NCBI RefSeq assembly: GCF_048381675.1
Contig: NZ_JBLWIS010000005.1
Location: forward strand, 124,001 to 188,000
Origin: Advenella sp048381675
GTDB lineage: Bacteria; Pseudomonadota; Gammaproteobacteria; Burkholderiales; Burkholderiaceae_B
Length of the DNA stretch: 64,000 nt
Direction of reading: 5' to 3'
In this document: piece after piece, positions 51,972-62,279 of the stretch
Position numbering within the stretch: the first letter of the stretch is position 1
Layout: every line of letters starts with the position of its first letter
Translations under genes and position numbers: made by a program
Notes under the pieces: generated by a model
The model's input: the letters and a program-made list of their open reading frames with translations, nothing else
Databases searched by the model: none
What the model was told of the DNA's origin: nothing

Positions 51972-52330
51972 AGCCTTGAAGCAATGAAGAAAAAAGAAGT
52001 TTACCGTTTTTACACAGCAAATACCAAAAATTACATCAAAGACCTATAACCTGGAATTTTACCTGTGTTGCCCAAGCGTTAGCTTACCCTAGTGGATGAG
52101 CACCAAACCCAATTGTACTGCCCAGTTTGCACTCTGAGACGTTGAGCTGATTAGGTCTTGGCTACGAAAATGGAAAAAATTCCGCAAGTTTAAAACAATA
52201 ATTCTTACGACATGAGGGCAATTAATAATAAACAATCATAAATGTAGCAACTATGTCAGACCTTACTGTCACATAGTGACATACAATAGCCGATGAATAT
52301 AAAAATACAGACATCATTTTATAAATCTGC
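51972..52330. other. Intergenic region between rfbB and the initiating transferase gene
   Basis: 359 bp between divergent genes, A/T-rich on the right. It holds the TGTCAC-ATA-GTGACA palindrome and a TACAAT box near the right end (52267-52287). Nothing with coding potential was seen on either strand, and the remaining stretch (about 51990-52250) has no element I can name. Confidence 0.5.
52267..52287 (+). promoter_or_regulatory. Operator-like palindrome at the sugar-transferase promoter
   Basis: TGTCACATAGTGACA (52267-52281) is a perfect 6-3-6 palindrome directly followed by a -10-like TACAAT (52282-52287), about 45 bp before the ATG at 52331. A regulator bound here would cover the -10/-35 spacer. 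No good -35 was found. Confidence 0.5.
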
Positions 52331-53602
52331 ATGAAAAATTTTTCACAAAGACGTTTTCATAAATTACACGAACAAATTTTACTGTCCCGTACGTTTTCAT
52401 TAATGCTGGGATGGTGCATTGCCGTTGCCCTGCCTTTTGCCATACATATTGGTTTTAGGGATATAAACTACATTGATAATGGCCAATTCAATGCGCTTTG
52501 GCTTTCCAGTATTGCCTTTGTTTTAAGCCATACCTGGTGCAATTCATTAACTGCTTCTTACCCGGGTGGAAGATCTGCTTTCCTGATTGCCCCACAAATA
52601 TTTTTTGTATATTTATGTGTAATTCTAGGCACCTTTTTATTTCAAATAAATGCATCCAGGCTAATTATTATAACCAGCGGTCTCATTACTTTGGTATGGC
52701 TATATATAGAGTATATTTTCACATATAAATACCGTATTCCCAAACTGGCCGTTGTTGTACAACCCAATACCCAAGAGCTATTGGCGCTTAACACTATTGA
52801 TGCGCGTCCTTTATCAATACCCATACTTAATGAGAAGCGTTACGATGCCATAGTGGCTGATTTTGCCACTATTACGCCAGAGTGGCAACGTTTTCTAACC
52901 CAATGTGCCTTGCAAAGAACACCCATTTACAATGCCAATCAAATTTTTGAATCTGTCACTGGCAGAGTCAGAATACGCAATATGTCTGAAAATAATATAG
53001 GTGCTCTTTTACCTTCTGTATTTTATGAAAGAGTAAAAATATGCCTGGATTGGTTAATTGTAATACTTACACTTCCCATTACAATACCCATCGTTTTACT
53101 TACCGCGATATTGGTTAAACTGGAAAGCCCCGGGCCTGTTTTTTATACACAAACCAGAATTGGGCAAGGGAATAAGCCCTTTACCATATACAAAATACGC
53201 AGTATGCGCTTTGACAGGGCTGCCCCTGAAAAATTTGCGGGAGAAGATGACCCAAGAATTACCCGGGTTGGTAAAATTATTCGCAAACTTCGTATTGATG
53301 AACTGCCACAATTTTTAAATATTATTAAAGGTGATATGAGCCTGATTGGGCCACGACCTGAACAACCCAGTTTTGTTGAAGAGTTTGATAAGCAAATCCC
53401 ATTTTATAGCTACCGGCATGTGGTTAAACCAGGCATTACTGGATGGGCACAGGTTCGACATGGTTATGCCGCAAACTCAGATGAAACAAAAGTAAAAATT
53501 GAACATGATTTTTATTACATAAAAAACTGCTCAATTTCATTTGATTTTTATATTATTTTATTAACTATTCGTACAATGCTGACCGGTTTTGGTGCCAGGT
53601 AA
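52331..53602 (+). CDS. Initiating undecaprenyl-phosphate sugar-1-phosphate transferase
   Basis: A 423-residue WbaP/WcaJ-type polyisoprenyl-phosphate hexose-1-phosphate transferase, which begins synthesis of a lipid-linked glycan. Four N-terminal helices (about 20-135) precede a degenerate soluble domain. The catalytic domain follows one membrane segment (about 235-260): KLESPGPVFYTQTRIGQG, FTIYKIRSMRFDRA, RKLRIDELPQFLNIIKGDMSLIGPRPEQ and KPGITGWAQVRHGY. All core motifs are intact. The gene stands alone on the plus strand inside a minus-strand cluster and has its own promoter region. The sugar cannot be told from sequence. Confidence 0.92.
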   Translation: MKNFSQRRFHKLHEQILLSRTFSLMLGWCIAVALPFAIHIGFRDINYIDNGQFNALWLSSIAFVLSHTWCNSLTASYPGGRSAFLIAPQIFFVYLCVILGTFLFQINASRLIIITSGLITLVWLYIEYIFTYKYRIPKLAVVVQPNTQELLALNTIDARPLSIPILNEKRYDAIVADFATITPEWQRFLTQCALQRTPIYNANQIFESVTGRVRIRNMSENNIGALLPSVFYERVKICLDWLIVILTLPITIPIVLLTAILVKLESPGPVFYTQTRIGQGNKPFTIYKIRSMRFDRAAPEKFAGEDDPRITRVGKIIRKLRIDELPQFLNIIKGDMSLIGPRPEQPSFVEEFDKQIPFYSYRHVVKPGITGWAQVRHGYAANSDETKVKIEHDFYYIKNCSISFDFYIILLTIRTMLTGFGAR

Positions 53603-53621
53603 GCTTCTTTTAAAATTTTCT

Positions 53622-54389
53622 TTATTCTTTTTTCTTTTCACGTTTAATTAACTGTAACGATTTCAATGGCAACCTTAAAAGCAAAAATAAAAAATTAGTA
53701 TATCTCTCATTTTCTTTAAATGAACGAAGCATTTCTTGAGTTGAAACCTTATAGCTTTGCAAACCGGAAGTACTTACTCCACCAACACGCATTCTTACCC
53801 AGACTTTATCTACTGTTATAAAACTCAACTCATGTACCAACAAAGCACGCACAAAAAAATCAAAATCGGCACTAATTTTATAATTAAGCTTATAAGTGCC
53901 TACTTTTTTATATGCTTCGCGACGAATAAAAGCCGCAGGATGTGGAGCCATAAGACCAAAACGTAACTTCCAAGGCTTAAAGCCAATTGCCTTATAGTAT
54001 CTTACAGCATGATTCAATTCATCTTCATGTACAAAATCAACACCACCTAAAACCATATCAGTGGTAGCTGATTTTTGAAATTCAACAACAACTTCCGAGA
54101 TAGAATTTTCTGTACGATAAAAATCATCAGAATTTAAAATACCAATTACATCGCCTGTTGCTTTTTCGATTCCCTTATTCATTGCATCATAAATACCCTT
54201 ATCAGGTTCAGAAATAATTTTTGCAATACGACCTTGATACTCCCGAACAATATCCATGGTCTTATCTGTCGACTTTCCATCAACAATAATATATTCAATA
54301 TCTGAATATTTTTGCGCCAGCACAGACTCTATCGTGTCACGAATTGTTGCTTCACTATTAAAGCAAACAGTAATAATAGATATTTTCAA
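53622..54389 (-). CDS. Family 2 glycosyltransferase
   Basis: A 255-residue GT-A enzyme. Features are ISIITVCFNSEATIRDTIESVLAQKYSDIEYIIVDGKSTDKT, EPDKGIYDAMNKGIEKATGDVIGILNSDDFY (DD metal site), and MAPHPAAFIRREAYKKVG near the acceptor side. These are typical of single-domain inverting transferases in O-antigen loci. The start codon is TTG at 54389; the sequence fits a natural N-terminus there. It is the last gene of the long minus-strand operon, 83 bp after manC. The sugar is unknown. Confidence 0.88.
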   Translation of the reverse strand: MKISIITVCFNSEATIRDTIESVLAQKYSDIEYIIVDGKSTDKTMDIVREYQGRIAKIISEPDKGIYDAMNKGIEKATGDVIGILNSDDFYRTENSISEVVVEFQKSATTDMVLGGVDFVHEDELNHAVRYYKAIGFKPWKLRFGLMAPHPAAFIRREAYKKVGTYKLNYKISADFDFFVRALLVHELSFITVDKVWVRMRVGGVSTSGLQSYKVSTQEMLRSFKENERYTNFLFLLLRLPLKSLQLIKREKKKE

Positions 54390-54472
54390 AAACCATCTCT
54401 TCTTAAGTTTTAACTTTGATGTTTTTAGCCATTTAAAATATTGATATTTATATTTTTCAAATAGCTTACCAA

Positions 54473-55879
54473 TTAACTGCGTCCATACTTGTCATCGAAG
54501 CGAACAATATCGTCCTCCCCAAGGTAGCTTCCTGACTGCACTTCAATTAGCTCCAAGGGAATTTTACCGGGATTTTCCAAAGCATGAATTTCACCGATAG
54601 GGATATACGTTGATTCATTTTCAGTTACCAAAAAGGTCTTATCCCCATTGGTAACCTTAGCTGTGCCGCTAACAACCACCCAGTGCTCTGCACGGTGATG
54701 ATGCATTTGCACCGATAGCTTAGCGCCAGGTTTTACTGTAATGCGTTTTACCTGATATCTCTCACCAGCCTCAACAGAATCATATACGCCCCATGGCCTA
54801 TATACTTCCCGATGATTTATATGTTCGTGGCGACCGTCTTTTTTAATGGCCTCTACCACTTTTTTAACATCCTGAACACAATCTTTATGCACTACCAATA
54901 CCGCATCTTTGGTTTCTACAACCACAAGGTTATCAACGCCTACGGTAGCAACCAGTTTATGGTCAGCATGAATCAGACAATTGTTCGTATTCAAAGCTAA
55001 AACATCACCCTTGGATACATTACCATGAGCATCTTTATTGCCAATTTCCCACAAAGCAGACCAAGAACCGATATCGCTCCAACCAGCATCAAGTGGAATG
55101 ACCGCTGCATCATTAGTCTTTTCCATGACTGCATAATCAATAGAGTCTTCCGGGCACTGAATAAAAGCGTCTGCATTTACACGAATAAAATCCATATCCT
55201 TCTGACCCTGCTGCAGCGCTTTTTTACAAGCGTCCAAAATATCCGGCCGGAATTCACTCAGTGCTTTAAGATATGCACTGGCTTTAAACATGAACATTCC
55301 ACTATTCCAGTAATAATCTCCACTTTGCAGATAGGCTTCCGCTTTTTCACGATTGGGCTTTTCAACAAAACGGACAACCTGATATCCTGTCTGGCTAAAG
55401 GCAACACCACGCTGAATATAACCATAGCCTGTTTCTGCATGAGTGGGAACAATACCAAAGGTTACAAGCTTACCCTGCTCGGCTAATTGCGATGCAGAAT
55501 TTACCACATCTCGAAACTCAGCTTCATCAGCGATATAGTGATCTGCTGCCAGTACCAACAATACAGGATCCTGGCCTTCCTGGCATGCATGTAATGCAGC
55601 CAAAGCAATCGCAGGTGCCGTATTTTTTCCAACCGGTTCCAGCAAAATACCCGCCCCCTGCAATTTAATTTGGCGTATTTGTTCAGCCACCAAAAACCGG
55701 TGGTCTTCATTACAAATAATTAAAGGAGCAGCCGTATCCAGTCCATTCAGACGCGCAAGCGTTTGCTGTAACAACGTACTATCGCCACACAGTTTCAGGA
55801 ATTGCTTTGGGTGTAATTGACGAGATAAAGGCCAAAGACGCGAGCCGGTACCGCCCGCCATAATGACAGGGACAATCAT
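54473..55879 (-). CDS. manC: Mannose-1-phosphate guanylyltransferase / mannose-6-phosphate isomerase
   Basis: A 468-residue bifunctional type II enzyme. The N-terminal nucleotidyltransferase starts VPVIMAGGTGSRLWPLSRQLHPKQFL, with FVEKPNREKAEAYLQSGDYYWNSGMFMF; the C-terminal cupin isomerase has RPWGVYDSVEAGERYQVKRITVKPGAKLSVQMHHHRAEHWVVVSGTA. It makes GDP-mannose for mannose or fucose. I start at the ATG 55879, which leaves 4 bp after the preceding gene and gives the usual length. The mannose-6-phosphate to mannose-1-phosphate step (ManB) is not encoded in the window. Confidence 0.94.
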   Translation of the reverse strand: MIVPVIMAGGTGSRLWPLSRQLHPKQFLKLCGDSTLLQQTLARLNGLDTAAPLIICNEDHRFLVAEQIRQIKLQGAGILLEPVGKNTAPAIALAALHACQEGQDPVLLVLAADHYIADEAEFRDVVNSASQLAEQGKLVTFGIVPTHAETGYGYIQRGVAFSQTGYQVVRFVEKPNREKAEAYLQSGDYYWNSGMFMFKASAYLKALSEFRPDILDACKKALQQGQKDMDFIRVNADAFIQCPEDSIDYAVMEKTNDAAVIPLDAGWSDIGSWSALWEIGNKDAHGNVSKGDVLALNTNNCLIHADHKLVATVGVDNLVVVETKDAVLVVHKDCVQDVKKVVEAIKKDGRHEHINHREVYRPWGVYDSVEAGERYQVKRITVKPGAKLSVQMHHHRAEHWVVVSGTAKVTNGDKTFLVTENESTYIPIGEIHALENPGKIPLELIEVQSGSYLGEDDIVRFDDKYGRS

Positions 55880-55883
55880 GCTT

Positions 55884-56849
55884 TTACTCACTATTAGAGA
55901 GGGTGATTCTGGATGAATGGAAAATCTTTCTGAACTTATCACTTAACACCCAGGGAAAAACTTCCAGTAAAACAGCCAAATAACTCACAAGACTTAGTTT
56001 TTCAGAAAAACCCTTTATTTCAAGCCAATACTTATCCAGGCTTTCAGAAAGCTGGCCTTCATGCAATTTAAAAATACCCAACTGTACTTGTACTACCCTT
56101 AGTTCCGCAAGCATTGAAAAACAGAACCATAAATAGTAATCTCCTGCATAGCGTAAACGCTTGAAAAAACTCATATCCAAGGCAGACAATAAATCTTTAC
56201 GCCAAAATGTAGACTCCTGTTGTATGTAAGGCAAATATTTTCCATACACGCCTTTTCTTATCAGACTTGGTTTATACCTGAAAGGAGTATCCACTTTTAT
56301 TATCTGATTAGCTTCATTGCAGACACTTCTCATACCTGTCAGCCACTCACAACCCGTTTTCTTGAATGTGGACACAACCGCTTCCAGTGCTGTTTTAACA
56401 TAAAGATCTCCTGCATTCAGATAGGCCATGATGGTGCCACTAACCGTTTGAAATCCTTTAGACAAGCCATCATACATGCCTTTATCCGGTTCACTTACCC
56501 AGTAATCAATCGCATGATCATATTTTTTAATAATATCCAGCGTATTATCTTTTGAACCGCCATCTACAATAATGTATTCAACATTATCGTAGGTTTGCTC
56601 AAGCACACTTTTGATTGTGTCTTCCAAAAATGCTGCACCATTATAAACTACAGTTATGACAGTGATGAGTGGTTTATCTTGACTGTTTTTTTTATAGAAG
56701 CCCTGCAGACGCAAGCCACCCTCGGCAATTTTGCCGGCACTATCAGGAATTTTCAACAAGGTGCCCTTACCATTTTCTAGCGTTTCAAAGCAAGAGGGTT
56801 TTTCAGATGTGAGACATCGTGTCGTAGAATAATCAAGAATGCTAATCAT
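55884..56849 (-). CDS. Family 2 glycosyltransferase with N-terminal extension
   Basis: A 321-residue enzyme. About 60 residues of unknown role precede the GT-A domain, which starts PLITVITVVYNGAAFLEDTIKSVLEQTYDNVEYIIVDGGSKDNTLD. EPDKGMYDGLSKGFQTVSGTIMAYLNAGDLY follows, with an ND/AGD pattern instead of the usual DDD metal site, and QQESTFWRKDLL later. Related proteins are WcaA/ colanic-acid-type transferases. The ATG at 56849 has AAGG upstream; a TTG at 56879 is less likely. It is part of the fucose operon, next to fcl. Confidence 0.87.
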   Translation of the reverse strand: MISILDYSTTRCLTSEKPSCFETLENGKGTLLKIPDSAGKIAEGGLRLQGFYKKNSQDKPLITVITVVYNGAAFLEDTIKSVLEQTYDNVEYIIVDGGSKDNTLDIIKKYDHAIDYWVSEPDKGMYDGLSKGFQTVSGTIMAYLNAGDLYVKTALEAVVSTFKKTGCEWLTGMRSVCNEANQIIKVDTPFRYKPSLIRKGVYGKYLPYIQQESTFWRKDLLSALDMSFFKRLRYAGDYYLWFCFSMLAELRVVQVQLGIFKLHEGQLSESLDKYWLEIKGFSEKLSLVSYLAVLLEVFPWVLSDKFRKIFHSSRITLSNSE

Positions 56850-56903
56850 GGTGCCTTCAGACACAAATAAGTTAGTCAAAATAATTCAGGTAGTTTTACT
56901 GAG

Positions 56904-57869
56904 TCAACCACGTAATCGCTCCTGATGCTGCAAGAACCATTGATAAGTATTTGCCAAACCATCTTCAAGACTGATACTGGCCTGCCAACCCAATGCCTTA
57001 AGACGTGATACATCCATTAATTTGCGGGGAGTGCCATCGGGTTTGCTGGTATCAAACACCAAGTCACCCTTAAATCCCACCACTTTTTTCATGGTTTCTG
57101 CCAGCTCCCGAATAGTACAGTCTACCCCGGTTCCCACGTTAATATGCGACAACATAGGCTGGGTATTGGCCTGATATATTTCATTTTTCAAATTCATGAC
57201 ATGCACGCTGGCTGCAGCCATATCGTTCACATGCAAGAATTCACGCATAGGCTTGCCGCTACCCCACACCACAACCTGACTGGCATTAGCCAATTTTGCC
57301 TCGTGGAAACGACGCATCATGGCCGGTATGACATGACTGTTTTCAGGGTGGAAGTTGTCATTTTCACCATACAGGTTAGTTGGCATAACACTACGGTAAT
57401 CCCGTCCATATTGACGATTATAACTTTCACACAGCTTAATACCGGCAATTTTGGCAATTGCGTATGGTTCATTGGTGGGTTCAAGCGTACCCGTTAACAA
57501 AGCGGCTTCAGTCATGGGTTGCTCTGCCATTTTGGGGTAAATGCAAGAAGACCCTAAAAACAGCAATTTTTGCACACCCGCCAAATGGGCTGCATGAATG
57601 ATATTAGCTTCTATCATCAGGTTTTCGTAAATGAATTCGGCTGGGTATTCATTATTGGCATGAATACCGCCCACCTTGGCTGCCGCCAAATAAACCTGGT
57701 CAATATTTGCAGCTTTAAAGAACTGCTGTACGGCATGCTGATCTACCAAGTTCAGCTCATTGCGATTACGCACAATTAACTGTGAGTCTGGCAGATTTTC
57801 CAGCTGGCGCACCAGTGCAGAACCCACCATGCCGTTATGCCCTGCAATAAATATACGTTGTGTTGCCAT
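56904..57869 (-). CDS. fcl: GDP-L-fucose synthase
   Basis: A 321-residue epimerase/reductase converting GDP-4-keto-6-deoxymannose to GDP-L-fucose with NADPH. Motifs are IFIAGHNGMVGSALVRQL, FLGSSCIYP, YAIAKIAGIKLCESYNRQYGRDYRSVMPTNLYG (Tyr-x-x-x-Lys) and WGSGKPMREFLHVNDMAAA. It is placed after gmd with a 6-bp gap and before a glycosyltransferase gene. Confidence 0.96.
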   Translation of the reverse strand: MATQRIFIAGHNGMVGSALVRQLENLPDSQLIVRNRNELNLVDQHAVQQFFKAANIDQVYLAAAKVGGIHANNEYPAEFIYENLMIEANIIHAAHLAGVQKLLFLGSSCIYPKMAEQPMTEAALLTGTLEPTNEPYAIAKIAGIKLCESYNRQYGRDYRSVMPTNLYGENDNFHPENSHVIPAMMRRFHEAKLANASQVVVWGSGKPMREFLHVNDMAAASVHVMNLKNEIYQANTQPMLSHINVGTGVDCTIRELAETMKKVVGFKGDLVFDTSKPDGTPRKLMDVSRLKALGWQASISLEDGLANTYQWFLQHQERLRG

Positions 57870-57875
57870 GCCAGA

Positions 57876-58994
57876 TTAATTCTCAACAGAAAAAGGTATA
57901 TCGTAACCATGCTGCTTAAGCAATGCATGGCGCTGCGCGATTTTCAGGTCTTCGGCAACCATCTCGGCACACATTTCCTGTACCGTAATTTCTGGCACCC
58001 AACCCAATTTGGCTTTGGCTTTGGAAGGATCTCCCAGAAGGGTTTCCACTTCGGCTGGTCGGAAATAACGTGGGTCTACACGCACAATAATATCGCCCGT
58101 ATTTAATGCTGGCGCCTTGTCGCCTTCAATCCCAGCAATAATGGCCACTTCATCAACACCTTTGCCTTTAAAGCGTAAGGTAATACCAAGCTCTTTGGCA
58201 GACCATTCTATAAACTGGCGAACAGAATACTGTACACCGGTAGCAATCACAAAATCTTCAGGTTGTTCTTGCTGCAGCATCATCCATTGCATACGAACGT
58301 AATCTTTAGCATGTCCCCAGTCACGCAAGGCATCCATATTACCCATGTAAAGGCATTGTTCCAGACCTTGGGCAATATTGGCCAGGCCACGGGTGATTTT
58401 ACGAGTCACAAAGGTTTCACCACGACGAGGGGACTCATGGTTGAACAAAATGCCATTACAGGTATACATACCATAGGCTTCACGGTAATTAACGGTAATC
58501 CAATACGCATACAGTTTAGCCACAGCATAAGGCGAGCGTGGATAAAAGGGTGTAGTTTCTTTTTGCGGTATTTCCTGCACCAAACCATATAGCTCAGAAG
58601 TGGACGCTTGATAAAACCGGGTTTTCTTCTCCAGACCTAACAGCCGTATTGCTTCTAGCAAACGCAAGGCTCCGATGGCATCTACATCAGCCGTATATTC
58701 CGGTGACTCAAAGGAAACCGCCACATGGGATTGTGCTCCCAGGTTATATACCTCATCGGGCTGAACTTCCTGCAGGATACGCGTCAGGTTGGAAGAATCG
58801 GTTAAATCACCATAATGTAGAATAAAATTCTGATTATCCACATGCGGATCTTGATAAATGTGGTCTACACGTTGCGTATTAAAAGACGATGCACGGCGCT
58901 TAATGCCATGAACCTGATATCCTTTTTCCAGCAAAAACTCTGCGAGGTATGAACCATCTTGACCAGTAACACCAGTAATTAGTGCTTTTTTCAT
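57876..58994 (-). CDS. gmd: GDP-mannose 4,6-dehydratase
   Basis: A 372-residue dehydratase making GDP-4-keto-6-deoxymannose, the first step to GDP-L-fucose. Motifs are ALITGVTGQDGSYLAEFLLEKGYQVHGIKRRASSFNTQR, FYQASTSELYGLVQEIPQKETTPFYPRSPYAVAKLYAYWI and NHESPRRGETFVTRKIT. With fcl and manC it gives a complete mannose-1-phosphate to GDP-fucose route. Its ATG overlaps the stop of the upstream glycosyltransferase gene by one base (TAATG). Confidence 0.97.
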   Translation of the reverse strand: MKKALITGVTGQDGSYLAEFLLEKGYQVHGIKRRASSFNTQRVDHIYQDPHVDNQNFILHYGDLTDSSNLTRILQEVQPDEVYNLGAQSHVAVSFESPEYTADVDAIGALRLLEAIRLLGLEKKTRFYQASTSELYGLVQEIPQKETTPFYPRSPYAVAKLYAYWITVNYREAYGMYTCNGILFNHESPRRGETFVTRKITRGLANIAQGLEQCLYMGNMDALRDWGHAKDYVRMQWMMLQQEQPEDFVIATGVQYSVRQFIEWSAKELGITLRFKGKGVDEVAIIAGIEGDKAPALNTGDIIVRVDPRYFRPAEVETLLGDPSKAKAKLGWVPEITVQEMCAEMVAEDLKIAQRHALLKQHGYDIPFSVEN

Positions 58995-60235
58995 TATGTT
59001 TCCTTACTTAATATATCGCGATATAAATTTATATATTTTCTAGCAATCACTTCACTATCAAAACACTTGACGATCTTTTGCCTAGCATTATCTGCTAATT
59101 GCTGCGGATCATCATGTTCAAGGACCCAGTCTATACCGTTAGCTAGGTCGCTACTATCAAAAGCATTAGCTAGATAACCGTTATTTTTATGGTCTACTAT
59201 ATCCAAGAGCCCCGTAGCACCAAACGCAACAACAGGTGTACCACAAGCCATGGATTCACTAGCCGTTTGGCCAAATGCCTCTTGTAAGCTAGGGACTAGC
59301 ATCACATCTACTGCACTATAAAGTGCCACTAAACTTACCTCATCATACAAATGGCCCAAGTAGTGTGTTTTACAAGCAAAATCTAGCGGTTCTTCAGGTT
59401 CACTACTGCCAAAAACCACAAATTCAATATTTGTTGTTTTGATAAGCTTCAACGCCTCACTTAACTCTTTGAAACCTTTGTTAATATCGCTTGTGGCGCT
59501 ATTCGCACCAAAAAGAATCAATTTTTTATCGTATGGCAAATTCCATAGCTTCCTACAAGTTTTTCTAAATTGGGGCTTAAAAATTTGAGTATTTAAGGGG
59601 TTAGGTAAAGTAACATGGGATTTTTCGCCAAGTAAAGAGCTACTCAGGGAGCAATTCGTCAACCATTGACTTACCCCTATAATCGTTAATTTTTTTTTAC
59701 TAAAAATTTTACGTTTCCGTCTCCAAACTTTATAACTAAGATCTTTTTCTTTACTACTGTCTAATCTAGGACAAGCCCCACAACTTTTTGTGTATTTTTT
59801 ACATTCCCATTTAATATGACAACCGCCGGTAAAAGCCCAATCATCATGGAGAGACCAAACAACGGGAGCATTAATACGTGCAATATCTTCTATACGCATC
59901 ATTCCCCCCGTAATCCAGTGCAGATGCACAATATCTGGCTTTAACTTATTGATCTGACTCACTATATCGCTAAAAGGTACCCATGCAGGACTAAAAAACG
60001 TTTTAGTCCTATTTTTATAAAAATTTAACGGAAGCATATCCAGAAAAGGCCGTATTTTAGACAAAACCTTCTGACGACTAGTAATTGGGCCAATCACAGT
60101 AAAGTCATCTGATGACTTATTTTGTACCAGCATATGACTATCCACACCTTCAGCCCGTAAAGCATGATGTAAACGATACGCAGCCTTAGCAGCACCACCT
60201 TTAATATCTAGTGTATTAACAATCAAAATCTTCAT
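58994..60235 (-). CDS. Family 4 glycosyltransferase
   Basis: A 413-residue GT-B enzyme. The N-terminus ILIVNTLDIKGGAAKAAYRLHHALRAEGVDSHMLVQ has the Gly-rich loop; the middle carries four cysteines in the WECKKYTKSCGACPRLDSS region, common to the WcaK/colanic acid-type GT4 group. The C-terminal part AVDVMLVPSLQEAFGQTASESMACGTPVVAFGATGLLDIVDHKNNGYLA holds the EX7E site. It is clearly A/T-rich compared with housekeeping genes. Sugar unknown. Confidence 0.88.
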   Translation of the reverse strand: MKILIVNTLDIKGGAAKAAYRLHHALRAEGVDSHMLVQNKSSDDFTVIGPITSRQKVLSKIRPFLDMLPLNFYKNRTKTFFSPAWVPFSDIVSQINKLKPDIVHLHWITGGMMRIEDIARINAPVVWSLHDDWAFTGGCHIKWECKKYTKSCGACPRLDSSKEKDLSYKVWRRKRKIFSKKKLTIIGVSQWLTNCSLSSSLLGEKSHVTLPNPLNTQIFKPQFRKTCRKLWNLPYDKKLILFGANSATSDINKGFKELSEALKLIKTTNIEFVVFGSSEPEEPLDFACKTHYLGHLYDEVSLVALYSAVDVMLVPSLQEAFGQTASESMACGTPVVAFGATGLLDIVDHKNNGYLANAFDSSDLANGIDWVLEHDDPQQLADNARQKIVKCFDSEVIARKYINLYRDILSKET

Positions 60236-60250
60236 TTTTATAACTTCTCG

Positions 60251-60406
60251 TCACCTAGAATTTTTAACAGCATAACGATTTTCACCTAGCTGCCTTTCAA
60301 AACAACCTAGATAATAACGATTTCCAATATTTGAATTGAAGAATATTCTGACAAACCGCTCCAATTTTTTGGGAAACATTTCAAAATAAAAAGTAACTTC
60401 TTTCAT
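60251..60406 (-). CDS. Small 51-residue orphan ORF
   Basis: ATG at 60406 with a good ribosome-binding site (AGGGAAG, 5 bp spacing), 51 codons, TGA at 60251-60253. The protein is basic and aromatic-rich (begins MKEVTFYFEMFPKKLERFVR, later NSNIGNRYYLGCFERQLGE). It shares no recognised domain with its neighbours and may be either a real small protein or the remnant of a longer glycan gene. Its spacing to the flanking glycosyltransferase genes (45 and 15 bp) is operon-like. Confidence 0.4.
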   Translation of the reverse strand: MKEVTFYFEMFPKKLERFVRIFFNSNIGNRYYLGCFERQLGENRYAVKNSR

Positions 60407-60451
60407 CTACACTTCCCTTGGCGCACAATCAATTTAAAATCGAGATTTATA

Positions 60452-61407
60452 TCACAAAACACTCTTACCGAAAGTTAATCTTACAACTTTATTTATTAAG
60501 CGTTCAACCAATGATTTTTTTGAAAACTCATATTGATCATAAAAATCATCAATACAAAACTCAGAGTCTAGATCAGGTTCAGTTTTAAGCGGGAATGAAA
60601 AATCATACGTTTTACGATTTGAATTTTCAGAATTCACATCAAAAGTATGAGTAGCATCTGCACCGAAACCAATATTTGAAATCAAATTAAGCCTAGGGAC
60701 AACAGATTTACCACCATTTTTTAAAAGAAGGTAATGTAACTGGTAATCCCAGGTATCAATTTTATGCTTGTATGTCAATGAAAAGGCATCTGACCAATAA
60801 CGCTTTGCCCCGCTTCTTTTGCTGACATTATGTATGACCGTATCTGAAAATTGTGGCCAGTCATTCATTTCCGGATCGTATTTTTCCCATACTTTTGCCC
60901 AAGAGGCCCAACCCCAAATCAACGCATACTTGCAAAATCCGTAATCGGCATTCTTAATGAACGGTTCAGAGCCGCGCCCGTAACCAGAGATCAAATAAAT
61001 CGAATCGTCATTTTTGTATTTTTCCAGCAAGGTTTCGCAATACCAGAAAAAACTCTGGCTTGGTAAACAATCATCTTCCAGAATGATACCCTGTCCTTCC
61101 TGCTCAAAAAACCAGGTAATTGCTTCACTTACTGCATGTTTACAGCCTAGATTTTTTCCCCTGAACAGGGTTTTAACCTCACAGTTCCAATCAATGTGGG
61201 CCATTACATAATCACGAACCGCCTTAACCTTTTCCACTTCACCGTCACGGTTATCTCGTGGGCCATCTGCCGCAATATAAAGCCTTGGGGGTTTGGCCTG
61301 GCGAATAGCCTCAAAAACCCGCCGGGTTGTTTCCAATCGGTTAAAAACTAAAAAAAGCACCGCTGAGGTTAAAGCGTGTGGTGGCACAAAGGGTTGAAGG
61401 GTGTTCA

Positions 61408-61408
<1 letters not shown>
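60452..61408 (-). CDS. GT-A nucleotide-diphospho-sugar transferase-like protein
   Basis: A 318-residue protein. The N-terminus AVLFLVFNRLETTRRVFEAIRQAKPPRLYIAADGPR and the EDDCLPSQSFFWYCETLL acidic motif place it in the GT-A-type group often labelled sugar transferase or HlpA-like. WGWASWAKVWEKYDPEMN and TYKHKIDTWDYQLHYLLL follow. It probably adds a sugar in the cytoplasm. It overlaps the upstream epimerase gene by one base (TAATG). Confidence 0.8.
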
Positions 61409-62277
<869 letters not shown>

Positions 62278-62279
62278 GT

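Noticed and set aside
51972..52266. Possible insertion-sequence remnant between rfbB and the sugar transferase gene
   Set aside because: No transposase-like reading frame, terminal inverted repeats or target duplication could be seen.
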